Positions 53,328 to 64,000 of a stretch of 64,000 nt of DNA are shown here, one piece after another. The notes beneath the pieces were generated by a model. It saw only the letters and a program-made list of their open reading frames with translations. It was not told where the DNA came from and ran no database searches. Position 1 is the first letter of the stretch. Each line of letters begins with the position of its first letter. The stretch comes from Chlamydomonas reinhardtii (Eukaryota > Chlorophyta > Chlorophyceae > Chlamydomonadales > Chlamydomonadaceae): positions 2,102,721 to 2,166,720 of the forward strand of contig NC_057010.1 in assembly GCF_000002595.2 (NCBI RefSeq), in the 5' to 3' direction. A program made the position numbers and the translations under genes.

Positions 53328-56300
53328 ATGCGTGCATGGCTCTGTTGGTCCATAGCCTTCTTGTGCAGCAATACTTTCGGCGTCATCGGCGCGGATGATA
53401 ACTCGGCCCCGGGTGAGCACCTGAAGAGCATAACGAGCGGTTGAGTTACCCCGCCCTTCTTGCCTTACTTGGTGCTGTCGTCGACTCCCGCGCCGGGCGC
53501 CGGACACGCGGCCCGGCGAAGTGCGATTTGGACCCTCCTCCGTTCCGCTGGAAAACGGGTCGCAAATCACATAGTTGTTACTGTTGATATCTGCCGTCGC
53601 CAGCCAAAACGTGGAACGCATCCCGACGACAGTAGTCGTCCGCCCTGCTCGCGCCCTTCTCGCTACGCTCGCGCCCTTACTTCGCTTGGCGGGCTTTTCG
53701 TCCTGGCTGTGTTTTGCCCTGTGTGTGTGCGCGTGCCCCCTCTCCGCGCTCCCGTGCCGCAGGGCTGATGCTTTTAAGACGCCGCCTCCTGTCATGCCAC
53801 CGGGGAGCTCTTCGTGAGCCCGGGCTCCATCCAGCCGCGTACCCAAGTACCCACCTACGTACCAGCCCCAGCGCTGCCAGCCTCTGCAGCCACCCAGCGT
53901 CCCATGCTAGCTGTCCCGTGCCTCTCCCCAGCTGTCCCACCCCAGCAGTCCCACATCCGCTGTCCCCTCCCAGATGTCCCTCCCAGCTGTCCCTTCCAGT
54001 AGTCCCTTCCAGTTGTCCCTTCCAGCTGTCCCACACCAACTGTCCCACCCCAGCTGTCCCTTCGGCTCCCTTCTCAAACGCAGCTTCAGCGAAATCTACA
54101 GCCTGCCCGACTCCCGGCGTGTGCGGCCTTCCGCCCGCCTTCCCAAACGCAACAGCCCCCGCCTCTCCTCGCCAGCCGCTCACAGCCGAAACTCTGCTTC
54201 TTTCTTAATCAGCCACAAACATCAGCCACAAACAATGCCTCGGAAACAACACCTCGGAAACTTCCTCCCATCTAGTGCGCGGCCACAGCTCCCCTACCGA
54301 ACGTCGCAGCACCTATCCTCACCATCAGCAACGCTTCCTCACCTCCGGTTGTGTTGTTGGCGTGTTGCACCGCATTCGGCCTGCCCGCCACAATTGTCGT
54401 ACACATTCGGGCCCCTCTTCTGCTTTGCTTCGCCTTGTTCTTGCCCCTGCTTGTCACACTGTCGCCCGGCCATTGTTTTGCTGCACGCCGTTGCATTACG
54501 CTAGTGCTCGTCTACACAGCTCATCCGTGGACGCCGGTCGACTGCCTGCAGGTGCGCATCGGCTATGCTATCCGCGCGGTGTGGCGTCGCATTGAGTCTG
54601 TGTGGTGCTATCGCCTTGGCCGGGCGCCCGGAGCGTGAGGAATGCGCGTCAGCAAAACATCGACACATCCTGCCAGCTACCGTCGGTACAGTAACAGCGC
54701 GCGAACGACGCACCAATGCCTTGTCCCTTCTTGCTACGCATTTATGTGGGCACGGGTGGGAACCACACACATCGGGACTACGCTTTCCTGCCCCTTGCCA
54801 TGTTCCATCACGAGCGCCCTTACTTCGCCCAGCAGTCGCCAGCAGGCCAGCCCTCCCTCGCGCCGCTCAGTCGCGCCCTTGCTGCCCACGCACCGCCGAG
54901 CAATACATCGCGTGCACACGCACAACAGAACATACGTACAGCTAACTGATGCCGGCGTGCCGGCGCTGGCCGGCGTGCCCCCCGATGCGTGCGCATGCAA
55001 CTAATAACTGAAGCCTGCTGCTGGGGTTTGGAATTCATTTGTAACTACCCCTCGCACGCACGGCTCCGTACGTCCCCTTGGATTGCCTCCTCCTCGACAT
55101 GAACCCCGTCCGCCCCCCTGCTGTCCCCTTGATGACAGGCTGGTGGATCCATGCACAAGAGCCACCCCTGCAGCTGCTGCGACTGCCGGCGACGGTCCTG
55201 CTGCCACAAGCAGCCGCCAGCAACCACCTCGGGCACCACCACCCCGCCAACCACCCGCCACACCACACAGAGTCACGGCGCCTGCTGCGGGGAATCGGTG
55301 CCAGCTGCAGCAGCAGCGAAGACAAACCGTCAGACAAGGTGGTCACCGCGGCGTGGGCCTTGCTGGTTGCAGCCTCCGGCATCATGATCCTGGACCACAT
55401 CAACAGGTGCGCATGTGCTTATATGCTATGTGCCTGCTGCATGCATGCCGTAAGTGCGCGCGCGCGTGCGCGCGTGCATGCACGCCGGAGGTGATCGATT
55501 GATTGGCGGCTCGAGCGCAAGTAAGCTATCACTGCAACATACAAGCAATCAACGGGAAGTAGCAGCTCATCAGTAGCATCAATCTGTACCGGCGGCGGCG
55601 GCGGTAGATGGGGTAGACGACATACAGACGGGTCGATCGGTTGCTTGCGGGCTACTTAGTTGCGGCCACGCACGCACGCACTGGTAGGTTACGTACTATC
55701 TACGGCAACCATCGGATTGCATACGTCTATCTCACAGGCACCTCCGTGCCCGTTACGGACTCAACCTTTTGAATTGCTGGTGGAGCTTGTGCTGCTGCCG
55801 GCGTTCTTCGCCGCAAGTCGCACCAGGCCCCGGCGGCGGCGGCAGCGGCGGCGCTGCCACTCATCCTCCACTACTGCAGTCGTCCTTCACCAGTCGCTTC
55901 AACGCCCTGGCAGCCCGGATAAATGCCGCTGCTGCCGCTGCTGCCACCACCGCTGCGTCCGCCTCCGCCACCCCCGCAACTCCTACGGCTGCTGCTGGCC
56001 CCGGCGGCGGCCCTGCTGGCCCCGACCCTGGCCCCACTACTACTGGTGCTGGCGGCGGTGCGCAGCATGCTGGCGGCGTTATGCTAGTAACGGCATCTGT
56101 CACGGTGGCAGCAGCAGGGACTACCGGCAGCAATGCGCAGCAGCAAGCTGCAAGCAGCGATTGCGCCGTGCCGCCCCTCCTACTGCTGCCGCCGCCGCCG
56201 CCGTCGCCCCCGGCTGCAGCAGGAATAAGCGCCTGGGCCCCACATGATGTCATCAGTGATGACACTGGTAGACACCAGAATCATCATGATCAGCAGCAGC

Positions 56301-56479
56301 AGCAGCAGCAGCAGCATCCTCTGCTGCTACAGCCACCGCCGCCACCTCCGCCCGGCGGGCCCCTGCAGCTGCCTCCGCTCTCGATCTCGGCTGCTACTGA
56401 TGATGTTGACACCGCGGCGGCCGCCGCTGCGCCCGTAGTGCGGCCGATGCCTCCGGCCGTGGCCGCCGGCCACCTCTGA
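53328..56479 (+). CDS. Single-pass membrane protein, tandem family member 1
   Basis: Three exons (53328-53412, 55139-55406, 55738-56479) join in frame to 364 residues. The first encodes a signal peptide (MRAWLCWSIAFLC, cleavage probably near residue 21). A His/Pro-rich ectodomain (HLGHHHPANHPPHH) leads to ESRRLLRG at 73-80, then a transmembrane helix at about 96-113 (VVTAAWALLVAASGIMIL) and a basic juxtamembrane box NRHLRARYG. The cytosolic tail is Cys-containing (CWWSLCCCRR), then Ala, Gln and Pro rich, with a short poly-Gln (CAG repeat at about 56293) and PPPGGPLQLP, a motif shared with member 3. Intron phases (1 then 2) match member 2, which supports common descent. I know no characterised relative. 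The topology suggests a type I plasma-membrane or secretory-pathway protein. A TGTAA near 56977 may be its poly(A) signal. Confidence 0.72.
53905..54062 (+). repeat. CAGCTGTCCC-type tandem repeat in intron
   Basis: A dozen or so degenerate units such as AGCTGTCCCTTCC and AGTAGTCCCTTCC inside the 1.7-kb first intron of member 1. Confidence 0.8.
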
Positions 56480-57192
56480 AGACGACAAAAGCAAAGACAG
56501 GCCAAACTCGGGGTATAGTTTCTTGCTTGCTATCTTGCTGGAGCGGCATTTGCGTAGATACGTCGTTTTCTTGGTCCTGGCCGGGTGTTCGGGCCGAGGT
56601 CATTGGCTCCGGCTCCTTCAGTTGATGTATACTATATGACCAGTGTGGTTTTCGCTGGCGCATGTACAGGAAAAAATGTATTTATGTGCAGAAAAGGAGG
56701 TAGGGGATGCGTTGGGGATGTATGGAAATTGCGGAGTGTTGGCATACATGTCGCTTCGGGCTGTTTGGTCAGGGCTTGGTGCATGACCACATCGCCTGCC
56801 CGACATCATGCTACTCAGAGAGAGGCAGGTGTGACAGGGAGTCCTTCGTATGGCACTGGTCTCGTCGGCGGCGTGTGGCGGGACCGCGGGAAGGAGACGG
56901 GGGGAGCCGTCAGGATGGGTACGTGCCCGTTGGTATGGGGCCAAGTAGGCAAGGGTCACGAGCGTTCCCATGCGAATTGTAAAACTCTGATCCAAATACT
57001 AGCTAAGCAAGGATGCATCGTGTTGACTGGTGATAACAGATAAGAGCTCGCTAGCAGTCCTCAGCGAAGTTCTCTGCTAGGCTATCCTAAGCGGCTTGAA
57101 CGCCTGACCTTACAACCTTTGCAGATTACCATATCGTAGATTTAGGCCTAACTGACAATACTTGCTTGACGTTAAACTCCTACGCGGACAAC
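56480..57192. other. Intergenic between tandem members 1 and 2
   Basis: About 710 bp, AT-richer than the genes; contains the likely 3' UTR of member 1 and the promoter of member 2. No other gene seen. Confidence 0.5.
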
Positions 57193-58410
57193 ATGAAGGC
57201 GCCGCACTCGCTCTTGCTTGTCTTTATGGCCTACGCCACGGCGCACATGGCTTATAGTGAGTCCCTGGCTCTGCCAAGCGCACACGTCCAAGTTGGTTTG
57301 CGTTGTTTTGTGAACGCCCACACATCGCCCACACCACGTAACCATGCCGTAATAGTTCCGCACGCAGCGCCGCACACAGCTTAGGTTGACTGTCACGGAT
57401 GGGCAGCCCGCTGGTAACGTGGTGAAGCGCTCTTTCACAAGGCCGCGGGTACCAGTATTCTAGTACCGTTGCGCCTGATGTGCTGACGTGGTCGATCGTG
57501 TTGTTCACCATCTGCTGCTGTGCAGGTCGGGCCCCAGGGGATGCAGAACCCTTCCTCCTCGCGAAGCCGCGACAATCCCATAATTCCACTCAGGCCAAAA
57601 AGATGAGTGAAATGATGCAGCTACCTCAGCTGCAGGAGCAGCACCAGCACCAGCACGGCGACGTGGCTGGCAGCGGCGGCGGGGCGCTCAGCAACAACGG
57701 AATCCTCAGAAGCACCGAGGAACGCGGCCTCACACAGGCGCTGCAGGTGCTGCTGGAGCGCGAGGGTCGCCGGCTACTCAGGGGTTACGTTGGCGGTACG
57801 GGTGGTGGCAGCGGCAGCAGCGGTGGCTTCAAGTGGTGGATCATCGTCGTGATCGTGTCGGTGGTGCTGGGAGTCAGCCTCATTATCTTGCTGTGCTGGT
57901 ATCTCAACCTGTGAGTGCATGCGCTGTGAGGGTTGTAGTGAGGGCGTGGGCGCGCTTGCTTTTTCATGGGCTCAGGTCTGGGCCGCCGGGGTTTATCTTG
58001 GTGCTATTGCGGTGATGATGTGTCAACGGGGCCTGCTTCTTACGTACTTGCGCCTTTATATATGTATGGCAGGTGGTAGCTAGTGTGGCACGCACGCGCG
58101 GCGCATGTCTGTCATGCTTGCCCCCAAATGGACGCCCTCAGGTGTCGTGTCTACGGCCACATATCTAGAAGCTCACAACTATTGCCTGCCTCTGCCTCCG
58201 CAACCAAAGGATGCCCGCCGCACACGCACTCACAGGCGGCACCGCGCCAAGCACGGCTCCAACATGTGGGACCGGCGCTCCTCCCGCGTGGCAGACGGCG
58301 CCACCAATGACGCTGCCGCCCCGCCGCCACCGGCCATGGGTATGCCCACATACCCGCCCAACAAAGGGCCGTACGACGGCGCGCCCGCTGCCGGCCCCGT
58401 GCCAATGTAA
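57193..58410 (+). CDS. Single-pass membrane protein, tandem family member 2
   Basis: Three exons (57193-57256, 57526-57910, 58236-58410) give 207 residues in frame. A signal peptide (SLLLVFMAYATAHMAY) is followed by an ectodomain with one N-glycosylation sequon (NST at 41-43) and a His/Gln run (HQHQH). Then come EREGRRLLRG at 99-108, a Gly/Ser spacer, a transmembrane helix at about 125-147 (WWIIVVIVSVVLGVSLIILL) and the basic box RHRAKHGSNMWDRRSSR. A short Pro-rich tail ends at TAA. The reading frame then continues after in-frame stops into sequence conserved with the end of member 3, so the protein appears C-terminally shortened. Exon-intron phases equal those of member 1. Function unknown; a receptor-like or adaptor-binding membrane protein is one guess from topology only. 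A TGTAA at 58912-58916 fits as poly(A) signal. Confidence 0.75.
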
Positions 58411-58638
58411 TAATACGGCGGCGATACGGCGGTACTACTGACACCGGACCAGCAGTACCCCTCGGCGCTGCCGATGGCCCCACCGCCTGACGGGTTTGTG
58501 GCGGCGGGCGAGTGAGGGGCCCACAGGATGCAGCAGCAGGCGGGGGCGGCGGGGGGAGGGGCGGGTCGGTATCCTGGCGTGGCTCCGGCGGCGTACGGCG
58601 ACATGCCGGCGGTCGACCAGCTGGTGCAGCAGCGGTGA
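58411..58638 (+). pseudogene. Conserved C-terminal tail cut off from member 2 by stop codons
   Basis: In the same frame as member 2, after TAATAA at its end, the sequence reads TPDQQYPSALPMAPPPDGF, then a TGA, then RYPGVAPAAYGDMPAVDQLV and QQR before a final TGA. The end of member 3 reads RYPGVAPAADGHMLAADRLV and QQR. The tail has thus kept its frame and wording although stops separate it from the body. Introns spanning the stops would have to be only about 35-55 bases, unusually short here. Confidence 0.7.
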
Positions 58639-59782
58639 TTGTGAGGCAGCTGCTTTGATTTCTTCTGGGAGATGTTGTAGGAGCATGGTAGGCGGAGTAG
58701 AGCGCAGTAGTAGAGTGCAGCAACACCGAAGTGCAGCAAGTGCTGCGCTGCAGCAAGTGCGCCAAGTCGGTAATGACGACTCGGTGGCTGGGTTGCTCGA
58801 CTTGCTCCTCAACTAAGAATGAGCGTCTCAGAGTAGGTCAGGGCGGGGCGTCGGAAGCGGCGGATGGACTTTGAGCTGCAGGGCCCGCCGGGTCAGTCCA
58901 CACTCAACAGCTGTAACAGTTAAGGGCACGTAATTTGCCATCCCGCCATCAGGTGGGCAACGTGTGGAATCTGGGAGCGCGGCGATGGCAAGAGCCTCGG
59001 GTGCCCCCAGTTGGCCGGCACTGCTTTTTTGGGCAGTAGGATGGGCGCGCGGGATGTGAACACATCGACGCCACGCTGCGGTCGTGCACTTCCAGTCAAA
59101 CTTCATTCGGCCTGTACAGGCCCAAGTTCCAGTCCCTATGGGCGATGCGATCAGGTGCGACACGTGTCAACATCTTTTCGGCTGCCGCGGGCTCGCTCGC
59201 TGGCTGCACAATCGGTGACGACGTGGCAAAACCGTTATGCCGACCCGCGTCCCGACGCTCATACATTGACCTCCACACTCTTACCCTCATACTCTTGATT
59301 TCCACATGCATATCAGTTGATGACGTGCATCACTCATCAACGCAGGAACCAAAGATTAAAGGAAGTGTGCGAAGCCACTGCGGCGGACAATCCTTAGCTA
59401 TTACACCACAACCAACGTGTATGTCCTCTGAGCGCGTTGATGTTGATGCGCTTTTCATGTTCAAGCGGGCGAAGAATGTTATGAGTTGCATCATCGCTGC
59501 TCGTATCGTCTATCTTGCTCTTGCCTTCTCATAGGCGCGTTTGGCGCACAGTAAGTCATGGCACTTGGCGACTCTTAGCAGGGCGAGCATGGAGCGGGCG
59601 GTGGGTCCGTGGCGACTCAGATTCCCCCGGTCTTCCCTTGGGTCTTCCTTCGCTCGTCGCTCCTCCACGTGTGTCCGTCGCCCCACACCGCGCGGCTTTG
59701 CAATCGTCGCGGCCTTACTAAGAAATGTCTGGCACCTCTGCATGCAGGACAAGCGCTGATTCTCGGGGTTAGCTAGCAGCAG
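58639..59782. other. Intergenic between tandem members 2 and 3
   Basis: About 1.1 kb. I looked here for a signal-peptide exon of member 3 and found only a hydrophobic open stretch at about 59459-59533 (MSCIIAARIVYLALAFS) that ends in a stop without a donor. GTAAGT at about 59550 is a strong donor without an obvious coding exon before it. Confidence 0.45.
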
Positions 59783-61383
59783 ATGACGCGCTGGGCGCGC
59801 GAGGGTCGCCGCCTGCTGAAGGGTGGCGGCGGCGGAGTAGGCGGAGGCGGGTACCGAGGTGGAGCTGCGGGGTCAGCCGTGGTGGCAGCCACTGTGATCA
59901 GCAGCAGCAGCAGTAGCGGCAGTAGCAGTAGAAGCCGCAGCAGCGGCGGCGGCCACAACTGGCGTGTCCTGGTTATCGTGCTCTCCTGCGTGGCTGGGGT
60001 GATCCTGCTGATTGCGTTACTCCTGTGGCTCAACAGGTGGAGTATAATGGAGTACGGTGGAGTACGGTGATAGGTGCATGTGATGGTGTGATGGTGTGAC
60101 GGTGTGATGGTGTGTGCACTCAAGCCCCTAGCCAGGGCTCCTGTAGATGGAGGCTCAGCCTCGGCAGCTGGCATGGAAAACAAGCCGCCTTATTCTGGAG
60201 GCCTCACCCCAGCTACGCATGTGTGCTGCCGGCGGCTGTGCAAATCCAGGCTCCCGACCTCTCCCAGGCCCGCACCCGCATGTACCGTACTCGCCGCCGC
60301 GTGCCCTCCCCAGGCGCCCGTCCGTCCTTGCTTGCCCCATCCATACATCCCAGTAACTCGCTCCCCATCCGCCGCCCGCGCACACGCACTCACAGGCGGC
60401 ACCGCGCCAAGCACGGCTCCAACATGTGGAACCGGCGCTCCTCCCGCGTCACTGACTCCGGCGCTGCAGCTGCATCCGCAACGTCTGCTGCAGCCGAAGC
60501 TCCAAATGCAGCTGCCACGACAGGCGGGCTTCTGCCGGCACCGGTGCTAGGTTTGCCCACGTACATAGGCGAAGCAGTGCCCCACCCGCCGCAGGAACAT
60601 GATCCAGGGACACACCAACGGCCGTGTTTCAGCTCCGCGCCACCGCTGCCCCCGCCGGACGGCCCCCTGCAGTTGCCAAACGTTCCGTCGGTGGAGGGCG
60701 GAACCCGGGTGCCACCGCCACAGCCGGCGGTGCTTGGGGGTATGGCCACTACTGGGTGGCCACCTCAACCGCAAGACGAGGCAGCAGGAGCAGCAGGAGC
60801 AGGAGGAGCGAGAGGCGGGATGGCAGCAGCAGCAGATCCGTATCGCAGCAGCCGTACAAGTAGCAGCAGTTGCAGCAGTTGCAGCAGCTTTGGAGGCAGC
60901 CATGGAGGCGTTGGAGGGGCGGAGGTGCAGACGTGTGTGGGAGCCACGCCGCCGGCAGACGCACGGAACCCCGGTGATGGTCGCGAGGGTGCTGGTGCTG
61001 GTGCTGGTGCTGGTGCTGGTGCTGGTGCTGGTGCTGGTGCTGGTGCTGGTGCTGGTGCTGGTGCTGGTGCTGGTGCTGGTGCTGGTGCTGGTGCTGGTGC
61101 TGGTGCTGATAGTGGAGGCAGTGCCAGTGCTGCTGCAGCTGCGCTTGCCGCCATGCCGCCGTACGGGCAGCTCCAACAGGCGCCGCAGCCAACCGCCACG
61201 TCACTGCCTGCGCCGTTGCCGGACAAGCAGCCGTATAAACCTGCACAGCAGCAGGCAGCGGGCGAATGGGGCGCTGGGCAGCAGCTGGCGGGGGCGGGGG
61301 GAGGGGCGGTTCGATATCCTGGCGTGGCCCCGGCGGCGGATGGTCACATGCTGGCGGCCGACCGGCTGGTGCAGCAGCGGTGA
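59783..61383 (+). CDS. Single-pass membrane protein, tandem family member 3
   Basis: Two exons seen (59783-60036 and 60396-61383), 413 residues in frame from the ATG at 59783. It starts with WAREGRRLLKG, the juxtamembrane box of the family, then a Gly/Ser stretch, a transmembrane helix at about 60-82 (VLVIVLSCVAGVILLIALLL), and the basic box RRHRAKHGSNMWNRRSSR. The long tail is Pro, Gly, Ala and Ser rich with PPPDGPLQLP, a (Gly-Ala) run coded by a GGTGCT repeat, and ends RLVQQR. The signal-peptide and ectodomain exons present in members 1 and 2 are missing or unrecognised; the frame 5' of the ATG is closed and the possible acceptors give phase 0, unlike the siblings. It may be a 5'-truncated copy, or use the membrane helix as a signal anchor. 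Near-identity of the start of exon 2 with member 2 suggests recent duplication or gene conversion. Confidence 0.68.
60988..61107 (+). repeat. GGTGCT hexamer repeat coding Gly-Ala
   Basis: About 20 copies of GGTGCT inside the member 3 coding exon, read as Gly-Ala repeats. Copy number in multiples of six keeps the frame. Confidence 0.93.
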
Positions 61384-63370
61384 TTGTGGTTCTTACAAGT
61401 GATATGTCCATGAAGGGGCCAAGGCACTTTTCGGCCGCATCGCCCCCTACCTCTGCCTGGGAGCTTCGTGATTGGCCTTTCTCTGTTTGGCCTCGAAGAC
61501 TCGGCAAATGACTCGGCAGGGACCGAGCGATCCCCTGAGCTAAACCGGCCGCTGCTACGGTATCCTTGGTTGGTTGGCGGTGATGAAGTAAATAGCTGGC
61601 CTGCGTGCTGTACGGTATTTTTGTGCTGAGCCCCCTATGGCGTGCCCTATGCGTGTGAGCCCTTTGCATTGTGTGTGTTTCACAGAGGGAGGGGTAGCAG
61701 GGCTCAGCGGGGTGCGCCTGCTGATTTCATGCCGGTTTCCTTGGTCCATGGAGCGTCCGTTGATACGGAGCGTCCGTGTCTTTGTATAGTTGTAGAAGAG
61801 AGACTTATTTCGCCGCGTGCCTTGTGCCTTCGGGTGGGCGGGGGGGGGGGGCTATGACAGCCGAGGACGTGATTCGAATGGCCTCAGGGCATGCATGCGA
61901 CGTTACAACAAGGGACGACTAACCCGACCCCGCAGGCCAGCACCAGGGAATGCAGCTATCTTCTCATGGGTGTGACATGTAACACGCAATCAATAATCGG
62001 TGCCGTACTACCAAGCATGCAGTCAAGGAGCAAGCACCGCAACACCCTAGTAGCACCGCAACCGCGAAACGGTTGCCTACGACGAGCCGCCTCCACGGTC
62101 ACCCCAATGAGGTCCGACAGCCCCCAAACCCCCAATCAAAACGTCTTCAGATACGGCCAAACCTGCGCCGAAACGTCTAAACTTCATAGAAACGCGGCCC
62201 AAAATTCCAAAAACATAATGGGCAAATTTCTACGCGTAGATGGAAGATACGAGCACTGCAGTTCAGCACGGCAGCGCTGAGCGCTGCCTTTGCCCACACG
62301 CCCCCCACGCCATTAACACTCGCCAACCATCAGTGTAACCCGACTGTGTGCGGACAGTCATTGCCTCTATCTTGAGACATCAGTAATAACACACCACAGT
62401 CTTAACACTCAACACCACATCACGAAATGCCGTACACGGTTCTACAGCGGCCCAAGCCTCGGCGGCCATCCGCACACGTCAGGCCGTCACAACCACAGTG
62501 GTTCATCCCGCAGCCGCACCCTCGTTTCTCTTAACTCCTGGACCGTTATCCGTGCAGCTAACTGTGCACCCCACATATCGCCATCCTACCCACTCAGACG
62601 CTTAGCTCTTGGTCCTCGGCAGGTGGCCAGCAAGCGTGAAGTCACAGCTGCTGTGTCACTCGCCACAACATAGTCGAGTCTTTCCAGAATTGATTGGATG
62701 TATGGGTAGGTAGGCGCTCTTCTGGATGTAGGCGCTCAGGAGTTACGTTAGCAAGTAGGGTCTTCTACACTTGCTCACATCAATAACTGGAAATTGTGCA
62801 GCCCATCCATGGCTCATCAAAAATATCTCAAGACTCAAGCATCCCCGCGCGTGTCTTCAACTTGCGCCTTTCACAGTTCTGCATACACAGCTGTGAGTCA
62901 GCAAGCAGAGCCAATACCACAATACGACTGAATTGTTGGTCATCCTGGCCCGACTTGACGGGACGGGAGGTTCCAAACGCGCATTCATGAATACTGGTTA
63001 GGCTCCCATCAATCATACCACGCACGCGATTGCCGACCAGGCTGCCGACCAGGCTGCGTGGCCACACGACAAATGGCCCCCAAGTCCTCCACGCTTCCAC
63101 ATGCTCCCCCCAAAGGCAGCTAACTTGTTCCAATGCAAAGTGGCCTTGATGAATGACAGGAATGGCAACGCAGTTGCAGCGCTATCAAGTGCATAGCACA
63201 GTGTGTTGAAAAGCTTCGGAAACGTTGAAGGATCTCATGAGCAGTGTACGAACTTTCCAACCGGCACTCGTTGCAACTGGCACTCGTGCCTCGAGGGGGC
63301 AGACTCCCGGTTCCTAAGCAAAGCCCCAAAGCCGACCATAGCTGTAACTTCCACGAGCCCCTGCCACAAC
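61384..63370. other. Right intergenic region
   Basis: About 2 kb, with GC dropping from about 61.9 kb on. A TGTAA at 61978-61982 may end the member 3 mRNA; a TTACA near 61902 could serve the minus-strand gene at the edge. No gene is supported; minus-strand open frames at 62828-63133 are probably 3' UTR or chance. Confidence 0.5.
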
Positions 63371-64000
63371 CTACCGCACCACCGCTGCGAAACCAGACGA
63401 AGCCCGCCGCCCCGCCGCCTGCTGGATCAGCTGCTGACTGCTGCTGCGCCGCTGAGATGCAGCCGCCGCGGCCGCCGCCGCGGCCGCCGCCGCTGCGTGC
63501 CGCTGCGCGGCCGCGGCTTCTGGCCCACCGCCGCCATCCTCCGCTGCTGGCTGCGGCGGCGCGCCGTGGGTGCTGGAACGAGTGCTGTGCGCTCGCATGG
63601 CGGCACGGATGGCGGATGAGGATGACGCGCCGCCACCGGGCGGCGGCGCCGGCGCCTCTGTCGCGGTGGCTGCGGCGGCGGCGGCGGCGGCGCCGCCGCC
63701 GCCGACCAAGTTAGCCGGGCCGGGTAACCGCGGCAGCAAGGCGGCGCTGCCTGCCGCTGTCCTCTGTCCGCTGATGCTGTTGCTGCCGTCACCGCCGCCG
63801 CCAGCCGCGCTGCCGCTAGTGGTGCCGCCGCCGCCGGATGCGCGGTTGGCGCCAACGTTGGGTCCAAAAGTGCCGCTGCTGCCGCGGCGGCTGAGGCTGA
63901 GGCCAGCGGGCGCTGGCGTTATGAGGCGCTGTGCAGCACTCTGTTGTTTGTGTTGTTGTCGCAAGGGGTGCATAAGCGCAATGCATGAGTTGCTTGGTGG
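63371..64000 (-). CDS. C-terminal exon of a low-complexity protein (partial)
   Basis: A minus-strand frame runs open from the window edge to a stop at 63371-63373, at least 200 codons. It is Ala, Gly, Ser and Gln rich with long Ala runs, SGGGGTTSGSAAGGGGDG, SSTHGAPPQPAAEDGGGG and QRRSSSQQLIQQAAGRR. That codon use matches real genes here, not intergenic DNA. No domain is visible, so it is likely the disordered C-terminus of a larger protein whose upstream exons lie beyond the window. Confidence 0.5.
   Translation of the reverse strand, partial: PPSNSCIALMHPLRQQHKQQSAAQRLITPAPAGLSLSRRGSSGTFGPNVGANRASGGGGTTSGSAAGGGGDGSNSISGQRTAAGSAALLPRLPGPANLVGGGGAAAAAAAATATEAPAPPPGGGASSSSAIRAAMRAHSTRSSTHGAPPQPAAEDGGGGPEAAAAQRHAAAAAAAAAAAAASQRRSSSQQLIQQAAGRRASSGFAAVVR

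Noticed and set aside
53413-55138. Long first intron of member 1 considered as a separate gene
   Set aside because: Open frames inside are Pro/Ser-rich products of the CAGCTGTCCC-type repeat and have no splice pattern or domain.
59459-59533. Hydrophobic open stretch considered as the signal-peptide exon of member 3
   Set aside because: It ends in a stop codon with no donor in frame, so it cannot be joined to the member 3 exons by the splice signals seen.

Overview
The window looks like nuclear DNA of a volvocine green alga close to Chlamydomonas. The signs are high GC, very intron-dense genes with GTGAG/GTGCG donors and CAG acceptors, long GT/CA runs inside introns, Ala/Gly/Gln-rich proteins, TGTAA poly(A)-type signals, and plant/algal-type eukaryotic proteins. 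All gene models were spliced by eye. Most spliced lengths came out in frame, but ZW10 and the PDI-like gene are each one base out somewhere, so single splice sites there may be wrong.

Layout. 1-4.08 kb has no gene I can support, only repeats. At 4.1-7.7 kb (minus) are two tandem, diverged membrane-protein genes, both ending in a di-lysine ER-retrieval tail. At 8.2-15.4 kb (minus) is ZW10, a vesicle-tether/kinetochore subunit, sharing a 390-bp divergent promoter region with WDR79/TCAB1 (15.8-19.3 kb, plus), the telomerase and scaRNA Cajal-body protein. YIPF6 (19.6-21.6 kb, minus) diverges over 279 bp from a SNX1/SNX2-like PX-BAR sorting nexin (21.9-27.4 kb, plus). A tail-anchored START-like protein lies at 29.2-33.0 kb (minus). 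A Gln/Pro-rich leucine-zipper protein (35.6-38.4 kb, minus) diverges from a 24-exon PDI-like protein (39.4-49.6 kb, plus).

49.6-53.3 kb is repeat-rich, with a long TCC tract and a possible Fanzor/TnpB-like remnant. 53.3-61.4 kb holds three tandem genes (plus) of a single-pass membrane protein family I do not recognise. They share a Gly-Arg/Ser-Arg-Arg-Leu-Leu juxtamembrane box, a transmembrane helix and a basic box around HGSNMW just inside the membrane. The right edge carries the last exon of a low-complexity gene on the minus strand.

Many of the recognised genes act in the secretory or endomembrane system (ZW10, YIPF6, sorting nexin, PDI, the two di-lysine proteins, the tail-anchored protein). 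I treat this as neighbourhood, not proof of a functional cluster. The two observations I find most novel are the 53-61 kb tandem membrane-protein family and a short repeat that recurs just upstream of 3' splice sites in introns of at least three unrelated genes.
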